Source: an uncultured Alphaproteobacteria bacterium
GTDB lineage: Bacteria; Pseudomonadota; Alphaproteobacteria; Rs-D84
Length of the DNA: 9,357 nucleotides
Direction of reading: 5' to 3'
Assembly: GCA_937901165.1 (NCBI GenBank)
Contig: CALCGS010000099.1
Coordinates: 1-9,357 of the forward strand
The position numbers and the translations under genes were made by a program. Numbering within the stretch: position 1 is the first letter of the stretch; each line of letters starts with the position of its first letter. This document shows positions 4,566-9,357 of the stretch, one piece after another. Below the pieces are notes generated by a model, which was given only the letters and a program-made list of their open reading frames with translations, was not told the origin of the DNA and did not search any database.

Positions 4566-6938
4566 ATGAACAATATAAAGGCTCAGATTCAAGAATTTCA
4601 TAAAAACACCCCTCGTAAGTTGTTGTGGTTGCTTATGGGTGTTGCTTTTATTTTGGTGATTGTTTTAATCTTTTTATTGGTTAAATCCAAAAATAAAGAA
4701 AATGTAAATTTTAACGATATAGAAAAAGACGTTGTTGTAAATATATCGCCCAACCCTGTGATTTGCAAAGATATAGAAATAGGTAAATCCTGTGATAGTT
4801 CTGTACGTATAACCGCATCGGGTGATACCACTGTACAAAAAGTTGAAATACCAACAACTATTGATGATATGACAGTTATATCTTATTGCGATGAAACAAA
4901 AATAAACAATGTAGCGTCTTGCCATATAAGAATGATTTTTATGCCATCAAATGAATTAAACGATGTTATAAAAATTAACATTCCTGTAATTTATGGCGAC
5001 ACAGATTTTCAACAAACAGCATACATAAAAGTCGAATTATCAACAAAACCAGTCGAAAAAGTCGTACGAGAAATTGAAAAAATTGCTGGCCCTGCAACCA
5101 TCCCAGAACCAGAAATTATCTATGACGAACCAGAATATGATATTTATGATGATGAAATTGAAGAACCTGTAATTTCAGAACCTAAAAAATCTATATCAAC
5201 CAGAAAAAAAACAAAAAGAGCAGAAAAATGTTCTGATTTTGCTATGCCTGGGTACGATTCTTTAGGAAATCAAATCGGTTGGATAAAACCAAATAACGGC
5301 CGTTATGAATACCATCCGTATGATGATATAGAATGCAAAAATCCAACAGGATTATATAACCCAATGACTGGTATTATCGTGGATATAAATGATTCAAGTA
5401 GAAAAATCGGAACCGATGCAGAACACATTGGATATAAAAGTGCCAATTATGCTTCATTACCTGCATCTTTTGATATCGACAGGCCAAGCACAAAAATAGA
5501 AGTTGCACCCGCAAGTGGCAATTCAACGGCAAAAGGCGGAATGAAAAATTTATTAGGAACTTTTGAATTTGAAAATGGTACAGCCGATTTTAAATTTACC
5601 AAAGACGACAAGGCAGAAGTTAAATTAAAAGGGTCTGGCGATGCGGAATCTGTTTATTCTTCTATGCCTTATGATAGAACATTTATTTTACGTCAATTCA
5701 AACCAATACCTGCAACCATCGTTTCAGAAGTACGTGCCGACCCAAGCATATACGGGGAAGAAGGTAGTAAGGGGGTTCCTATTCGTGCAACAGTTGATAG
5801 AAATGTATATTCTGATAATGGCAGGACGGTTATTTTGCCAACAGGAACACTTTTAATGGGATATTTAACAGGAAAATTGCCAGGACCATATTCATCAGTT
5901 GGACGTATGCAAATAAATTGGTATCAATTTATTCGTCCAGATGGTGTTGAGTTTAATTTCGAAAAAGAAGAGCAAGACCCTTATTCTGCAGATGCCCAGG
6001 GACGCGTTGGGGTTCCAGGTTATGGCAGTACAGATTATGTGGAACAAATTGTTATGCCACTGCTAACTGCGATGGTTCCAGCAGCTGTAAATATGATTGC
6101 ACCAATTGCAGATACTTTTGTAAATCAAATTGATTTGGACAATAATACAGTTGTTCAATCTGGAAAAGTAAGGTCATCCGAACTCGCCAAAAATGAGGTT
6201 ATAACCGCATGGAACCAGGTTGCACAAAAACTTATTGTTGATGCGTTGGATAATACTGTACCACCATTTTCAATTGCAGCAGGAACACGTATTACAGTAT
6301 ATTCACCAGTTGATTTAATCGCAACGTGCGGCAGTGCCGAAGATAATCCAGGTAAGAAATGTGCCTTTGCAGAATACGGATCTAAGTCACGTCGTACATG
6401 GAGTAAATTAGATAAACCCGAAATTGATAAAACAGACCCATCTTGGATTGGACAAGTTCGTTCGTTTAATATCCAAAGTTGTTGTAATTTTGAAGCACAA
6501 GATAAAGTTGATAAAACACAATTGGACCAAGAACCTTGTTCAAATTATGATTACCGAACATTGGCACTATATTGTCAATCACAACAATATGTTGCGATAA
6601 ACAACGCGAAACAGGATGCGCTATATCAAAATCAAATATCTAATTTTAAACAATATGACACTTCGGCTTCAAACGATGGTGTTGGTGGCTTTACTGTATC
6701 TGGAAATCAAGCATACAACGAACAAATTCTGGGGTTGGAATACACAGATGATGGTGTTTTGAAAAATCCTTTTGAAAAAACAACCGCGGAAGAATATAAC
6801 GGTATATTATGTGATGATGGGTCTAAACCAAATTCAAATGGTTGTTGCACAGGCGAAACATTGACCGATATGGGTGGTGGTGAAATGGCATGCTGTCCTG
6901 ATTCTGGCGGTGATTGTTTTCCACCGTTTGATATTTAA
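4566..6938 (+). CDS. virB10: large VirB10/TrbI-type type IV secretion protein
   Basis: VirB10 spans both membranes and gates the secretion channel in response to ATPase energy. The 790-aa product is well above the usual 370-480 aa. In order: a short basic cytoplasmic N-terminus; a transmembrane helix (about 18-39); a beta-rich, cysteine-containing domain (about 52-158) not usual in VirB10; an acidic Pro/Glu/Tyr/Asp linker (176-202) followed by a basic patch (207-221); a further unassigned region (222-370); the VirB10 beta-barrel core (about 378-588: PIPATIVSEV, then VILPTGTLLMG, then RMQINWYQFIRPDG); and within it a hydrophobic antenna-like helix (about 492-518). After the core a ~200-residue tail holds 12 cysteines, including three CC pairs (639-640, 760-761, 776-777). 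The Shine-Dalgarno is weak (CAGG before AAAAAAATG). The gene ends the operon, just before a terminator. Confidence 0.9.
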   Translation: MNNIKAQIQEFHKNTPRKLLWLLMGVAFILVIVLIFLLVKSKNKENVNFNDIEKDVVVNISPNPVICKDIEIGKSCDSSVRITASGDTTVQKVEIPTTIDDMTVISYCDETKINNVASCHIRMIFMPSNELNDVIKINIPVIYGDTDFQQTAYIKVELSTKPVEKVVREIEKIAGPATIPEPEIIYDEPEYDIYDDEIEEPVISEPKKSISTRKKTKRAEKCSDFAMPGYDSLGNQIGWIKPNNGRYEYHPYDDIECKNPTGLYNPMTGIIVDINDSSRKIGTDAEHIGYKSANYASLPASFDIDRPSTKIEVAPASGNSTAKGGMKNLLGTFEFENGTADFKFTKDDKAEVKLKGSGDAESVYSSMPYDRTFILRQFKPIPATIVSEVRADPSIYGEEGSKGVPIRATVDRNVYSDNGRTVILPTGTLLMGYLTGKLPGPYSSVGRMQINWYQFIRPDGVEFNFEKEEQDPYSADAQGRVGVPGYGSTDYVEQIVMPLLTAMVPAAVNMIAPIADTFVNQIDLDNNTVVQSGKVRSSELAKNEVITAWNQVAQKLIVDALDNTVPPFSIAAGTRITVYSPVDLIATCGSAEDNPGKKCAFAEYGSKSRRTWSKLDKPEIDKTDPSWIGQVRSFNIQSCCNFEAQDKVDKTQLDQEPCSNYDYRTLALYCQSQQYVAINNAKQDALYQNQISNFKQYDTSASNDGVGGFTVSGNQAYNEQILGLEYTDDGVLKNPFEKTTAEEYNGILCDDGSKPNSNGCCTGETLTDMGGGEMACCPDSGGDCFPPFDI

Positions 6939-6952
6939 CGGTAAATTAAAAA

Positions 6953-6986
6953 CATAAAAAACGGCGCATTTATATGCGCGTTTTTT
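6953..6986 (+). terminator. intrinsic terminator after virB10
   Basis: The stem GCGCAT/ATGCGC (6964-6969, 6974-6979) with a TTAT loop is followed by six T (6981-6986) and preceded by an A-run that can extend the stem with one bulge. It starts about 25 nt after the virB10 stop and closes the virB8-9-10 operon. Confidence 0.88.
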
Positions 6987-7022
6987 ATTATGTAGTGTAT
7001 AAAAACAAATAAAATAATATTA

Positions 7023-7080
7023 TTTTCGATTCGAACACAAGGAATCAAATCCCAGCATTGATTCGGTTTTTCGATTCGAA
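7023..7080. repeat. direct repeat pair TTTTCGATTCGAA flanking an inverted repeat
   Basis: A 13-bp sequence, TTTTCGATTCGAA, is found at 7023-7035 and again at 7068-7080 (45-bp period). Its core TTCGATTCGAA is nearly self-complementary. Between the copies GAATCAA (7042-7048) and TTGATTC (7058-7064) form a 7-bp inverted repeat. The layout is typical of a binding site for a dimeric regulator at two phased operators, but no regulator gene is visible in the window. Confidence 0.6.
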
Positions 7081-7083
7081 TAT

Positions 7084-7112
7084 CAACCATTGGTTGTACT
7101 TATTAATATAAT
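7084..7112 (+). promoter_or_regulatory. candidate promoter with overlapping palindrome for the two small genes
   Basis: A perfect -10 hexamer TATAAT lies at 7107-7112, 60 nt before the first small gene. The -35 position (about 7084-7089) has no consensus hexamer. It is covered by the palindrome CAACCA-T-TGGTTG (7084-7096), so the promoter may be weak and need an activator, or be blocked by a repressor. The assignment is inferred from position and consensus. Confidence 0.45.
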
Positions 7113-7117
7113 GTTTC

Positions 7118-7141
7118 GTTTGTTTTATACATATAACAAAC
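7118..7141 (+). repeat. inverted repeat GTTTGTT/AACAAAC
   Basis: GTTTGTT (7118-7124) and AACAAAC (7135-7141) are perfectly complementary around a 10-nt centre that can pair partly (3 bp after one mismatch). It sits just downstream of the TATAAT box, so it could be an operator at the start site or a 5'-leader hairpin ahead of the AGGAGA ribosome binding site at 7161-7166. Confidence 0.5.
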
Positions 7142-7171
7142 AAAATAACAACACAAAAAAAGGAGAAAAAA

Positions 7172-7513
7172 ATGAATAATACTTTATTACAATCAATACC
7201 AGAAAAATTTCACAATGCTGAACAAATGTGGTTTTGGTTTATATATTCTAAATCTATACAAAGTAATTTTATAAAAAAACATTCAACTGAAAATTATCGT
7301 ATTTGCGAATTATTAGATGTCGAAAGGTTGATTACAAAATTATATTTGTCTGGAAAACTGACCGATGAACAATTAAGTGTTATGAAAGAATTTGGCGACA
7401 AAAGACGCACACCTCATCAATATATTTGGAAAGAAAATCGTGCCGCATATCAATGGAAAATTGCAATGGCTGTGTTGGATGTGGCTGCACGTCAAAAAGG
7501 TTGGATTGAATAA
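7172..7513 (+). CDS. small protein of unknown function (113 aa)
   Basis: No function is recognised with confidence. A strong Shine-Dalgarno AGGAGA lies 5-6 nt before the ATG, so translation is well supported. The protein is soluble, without signal peptide or membrane span, and probably mostly helical. Visible features are an aromatic stretch AEQMWFWFIY (17-26) and C45 in YRICELLDVERLITKLYLSGKL (two parts: about 42-50 and 51-63). It also has a basic GDKRRTP segment and a Trp-rich C-terminus. The pattern vaguely recalls a short conserved hypothetical family of alphaproteobacteria, which I cannot verify. The next gene follows 13 nt after its stop, so the two are likely co-transcribed and may act together. 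Confidence 0.8.
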   Translation: MNNTLLQSIPEKFHNAEQMWFWFIYSKSIQSNFIKKHSTENYRICELLDVERLITKLYLSGKLTDEQLSVMKEFGDKRRTPHQYIWKENRAAYQWKIAMAVLDVAARQKGWIE

Positions 7514-7526
7514 AAAAGGATAAAAA

Positions 7527-7871
7527 ATGTTTATTATTGGTTTTTCACCAAACACTTCTATTAAATGGGTAAATATTATATGCAGACACTTGAAACATTG
7601 TGCTGTAATAATCCCAAACAAACAAAACTATATTATGTACCAATTTGTGAAATATGGAAATGTTTCCCGTATCGCTATGAATAAAAAATCTTTATCATAC
7701 CTGAAAAATATGGGATGGAAATTTGTGTATATTCATAAAAAAATTCCAAAACGGTTTACTGTGCAATATGCTATATCATGTGTAGATTTAGCAAAGCGTG
7801 CATTAAATATGCACGCTTTGTTTATACAAACACCAAATAGTTTGTATCAATATTTATGCAAAAAAAAATGA
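7527..7871 (+). CDS. small protein, possible permuted papain-like (NlpC/P60-type) fold
   Basis: A 114-aa basic protein with AAGGA 6 nt before its ATG. It has a beta-rich start with KHCAVI (His24), a GW turn (63-64), then the helix start SCVDLAKRAL (Cys85) followed by QTPNSLYQYL (101-110). The order His first, Cys later at the N-terminus of a helix, with a closing TP..LY..L element, matches circularly permuted NlpC/P60-like (LRAT/YaeF-type) cysteine hydrolase folds. In that reading His24 and Cys85 would be catalytic. This is inference from motif order; the protein is short, and a non-enzymatic role is possible. There is no signal peptide, so it would be cytoplasmic. The TGA stop lies at the foot of the shared terminator hairpin. 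Confidence 0.75.
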   Translation: MFIIGFSPNTSIKWVNIICRHLKHCAVIIPNKQNYIMYQFVKYGNVSRIAMNKKSLSYLKNMGWKFVYIHKKIPKRFTVQYAISCVDLAKRALNMHALFIQTPNSLYQYLCKKK

Positions 7872-7915
7872 TAATAAATAATGCCTTGGATTTATTCCAA
7901 GGCATTATTTATTAT
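7871..7915. terminator. bidirectional intrinsic terminator between the small-gene pair and yidC
   Basis: A 20-bp perfect stem (7871-7890 with 7896-7915, loop TTTAT) carries a GC-rich CCTTGG/CCAAGG top and A/T-rich flanks, so either strand yields a hairpin followed by a U-rich run (plus: TTATTTATTATTTTG; minus: TTATTTATTATCATTTTTTTT). It overlaps the last base of the upstream gene's TGA and includes the yidC TAA (7912-7914). Confidence 0.92.
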
Positions 7916-9357
7916 TTTGTATTTCTTTTTATTATCCACATTTGAACAATACCGAATATATTTGATACAGTCCAATACAAAACCAACCCAGCCGGCATCC
8001 ATGCAAACATTACAACAAACAATATCGGCATCCATTTCATTATTTTATTTGTTTGGGCAGCTATGTCATTTGCAGATGCTTCTTTATTTTTTTGACGACC
8101 TGTTTGTAAATACTGTTGCAACCACATAGTGGCCCCCATCAATATCGGCAATATGTAATAAGGGTCCATTACAGCCAAATCAGATATCCATAAAAATTGT
8201 GCACTGCGCATTTGAACAGATATCAATAATGCTTTATATAATGCAAAAAAGATGGGAATTTGTATCAACATAGGCAAACACCCAGACATAGGTGATGTTT
8301 TATGTGTTTGATATATCTTTAACATTTCCATTTGCAAACGTGCCTTGTCATTGGCATATAATTTTTGTACACGTTGCAATTCTGGTTGCATTTTCTGCAT
8401 TGCTATCATTGATGTATAAGACTTGCGTGTAAGTGGCCACATCAACAAACGAACAAATATCGTCAATATTATTATCGCAATTCCGTAATTCATTACCACA
8501 GAATTTAGATGATTTAATGCCCACAACATTGGTTGTGCCAAAAACCAAAACCATCCATAATCAACAGTATCTTGAATACCAGGAATTGCTGTTTCAACAG
8601 ATTTTAAAATATCTGTATCACGCGGACCTGTATAAATACTTGTTGTTATTTCCTTGCTTTGACCCGCAGGTATATTTACAACACCAGCATTTGACGATGC
8701 ATTGTATAAATCACCAGATTTTTTTACACGCATTGTTTGATCAGGTGAGTCTATGGCCGCAATTGTTTCCCAATATTGGTCTGCAAATCCAACGAAACCA
8801 TTTGTTGTTGAATATGCGTACGATTGTTTATCAAGACGTGTCCAATCACGATGTTCTAAATCAGAATTTACATACGCAACAGAACCAGTATAAACCCCAG
8901 CAGATGATTTTTCATCACGACCACGTTCAATATTTACATACGGTGCAAAACCATAATCATGCCCAGATTTATTTTCAATATTATCAGTAATTGTTATCAA
9001 ATAATCTTGAACAACTATATTTCTAGTAAATACGACACCATCGCCATTACGCCATGTATATTTATCACCATCAATTTTCCATACAGTTGTTGCCACAGGT
9101 GCAGTTGTGCCAGTTGTGGTTAGTCCAACCTCTATATATCCATTGTCCCCCATAACAGATACAGGTGTTTTATCGGATGATGATACATAATAATCATTTA
9201 ATTTAACATTAGATATACGCAATCCTTGAATTGTTCCTGTAATTTTTGCAGAATCTATATCGCTTACATATAATTTAGAAAATCGAAATTTCTTGGCCAA
9301 TTGAACAGGAATAGAACCATAGCCACAAAAAGGTTCAACTATAACAGGCGCCAATTC
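7912..9357 (-). CDS. yidC: membrane protein insertase YidC, 5' end missing
   Basis: YidC inserts proteins into the inner membrane, alone or with SecYEG. Numbered from the TTG at 9354, the periplasmic beta domain covers about residues 36-245, starting ITGTIQGLRISNVKLNDYY. The insertase domain covers about 268-475, with membrane helices near 270-307, 355-380, 398-415, and 440-473. Arg302 in IFVRLLMWPLTR corresponds to the groove arginine (Arg366 in E. coli). GCLPMLIQIPIFFALYKALL and LYWTVSNIFGIVQ are family hallmarks, and the C-terminus ends in a basic KRNTK tail. The frame stays open to the window edge with no start codon: TTG at 9354 is not a believable start. The N-terminal signal anchor expected in a Gram-negative YidC is absent; instead about 34 residues resemble a methyltransferase (separate entry). 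Confidence 0.95.
   Translation of the reverse strand, partial: ELAPVIVEPFCGYGSIPVQLAKKFRFSKLYVSDIDSAKITGTIQGLRISNVKLNDYYVSSSDKTPVSVMGDNGYIEVGLTTTGTTAPVATTVWKIDGDKYTWRNGDGVVFTRNIVVQDYLITITDNIENKSGHDYGFAPYVNIERGRDEKSSAGVYTGSVAYVNSDLEHRDWTRLDKQSYAYSTTNGFVGFADQYWETIAAIDSPDQTMRVKKSGDLYNASSNAGVVNIPAGQSKEITTSIYTGPRDTDILKSVETAIPGIQDTVDYGWFWFLAQPMLWALNHLNSVVMNYGIAIIILTIFVRLLMWPLTRKSYTSMIAMQKMQPELQRVQKLYANDKARLQMEMLKIYQTHKTSPMSGCLPMLIQIPIFFALYKALLISVQMRSAQFLWISDLAVMDPYYILPILMGATMWLQQYLQTGRQKNKEASANDIAAQTNKIMKWMPILFVVMFAWMPAGLVLYWTVSNIFGIVQMWIIKRNTK
9253..9357 (-). other. methyltransferase motif I-like segment joined in frame to yidC
   Basis: The last 105 bases encode, on the minus strand, VIVEPFCGYGSIPVQLAKK and then KLYVSDID. 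This matches the SAM-binding motif I of class I RNA/DNA methyltransferases ([DE]-P-F-C-G-x-G) followed about 20 residues later by the acidic motif II strand end. Neither belongs to YidC. The frame runs directly into the YidC periplasmic domain without a membrane span, which no working YidC could tolerate. A chimeric assembly join near a contig end, or a deletion fusion, is the likely cause. The exact join is unclear because KLYVSDID could align to either protein. Confidence 0.6.

Noticed and set aside
2313..6938. Dot/Icm (DotI-DotH-DotG) instead of VirB8-9-10
   Set aside because: The gene order and the large third protein are compatible, but the NPLG motif and CagX and VirB10 core motifs fit the VirB family better, and DotG pentapeptide-like repeats are absent.
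7021..7080. tRNA-like GATTCGAA motifs suggesting a tRNA or an attachment site fragment
   Set aside because: No acceptor, anticodon or D-arm can be formed around them, and no integrase or element boundary is visible.
8433..8990. 185-aa plus-strand open frame opposite yidC
   Set aside because: It is antisense to a clearly conserved yidC domain, is Gln/His/Leu-rich low complexity, and has no ribosome binding site.

Overview
The window is AT-rich by eye, uses the standard code (TGA is a stop, Trp is TGG) and looks chromosomal. The ribosomal protein L11, NusG, SecE and YidC sequences look alphaproteobacterial; for example, L11 carries a KLKIGSHKPGRD-type stretch. An uncultured, probably host-associated alphaproteobacterium with an AT-rich genome fits best. 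This placement rests on remembered family resemblance and not on a search.

Left part (1-2093, minus strand): the classic order tRNA-Trp, secE, nusG, rplK (L11), rplA (L1). These genes serve translation, protein export and transcription elongation and probably share one promoter upstream of the tRNA. The nusG-rplK gap holds several competing inverted repeats and is a candidate leader for L1 autoregulation.

Middle part (2094-6990, plus strand): after a divergent, very T-rich intergenic region comes a compact three-gene operon encoding the envelope-spanning core of a type IV secretion system: virB8 (inner-membrane scaffold), virB9 (outer-membrane ring) and a 790-aa virB10. It ends in an intrinsic terminator. 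No virB7, ATPase (virB4/virB11), virD4 or mobility gene is present. The most unusual point is that VirB9 carries a C-terminal SPOR-like (peptidoglycan-binding) domain. VirB10 has an extra domain just after its membrane anchor and a long cysteine-rich tail.

Right part (6991-9357): an intergenic region with direct and inverted repeats and a TATAAT box leads into two small plus-strand genes of unproven function. The second has features of a permuted papain-like (NlpC/P60-type) fold. They converge on yidC (minus strand) across a 20-bp perfect hairpin that overlaps both stop codons and should terminate transcription both ways. yidC runs off the window edge. Its outermost ~105 bases do not encode a YidC N-terminus but a methyltransferase motif I-like segment in the same frame, which suggests a chimeric join near the contig end.
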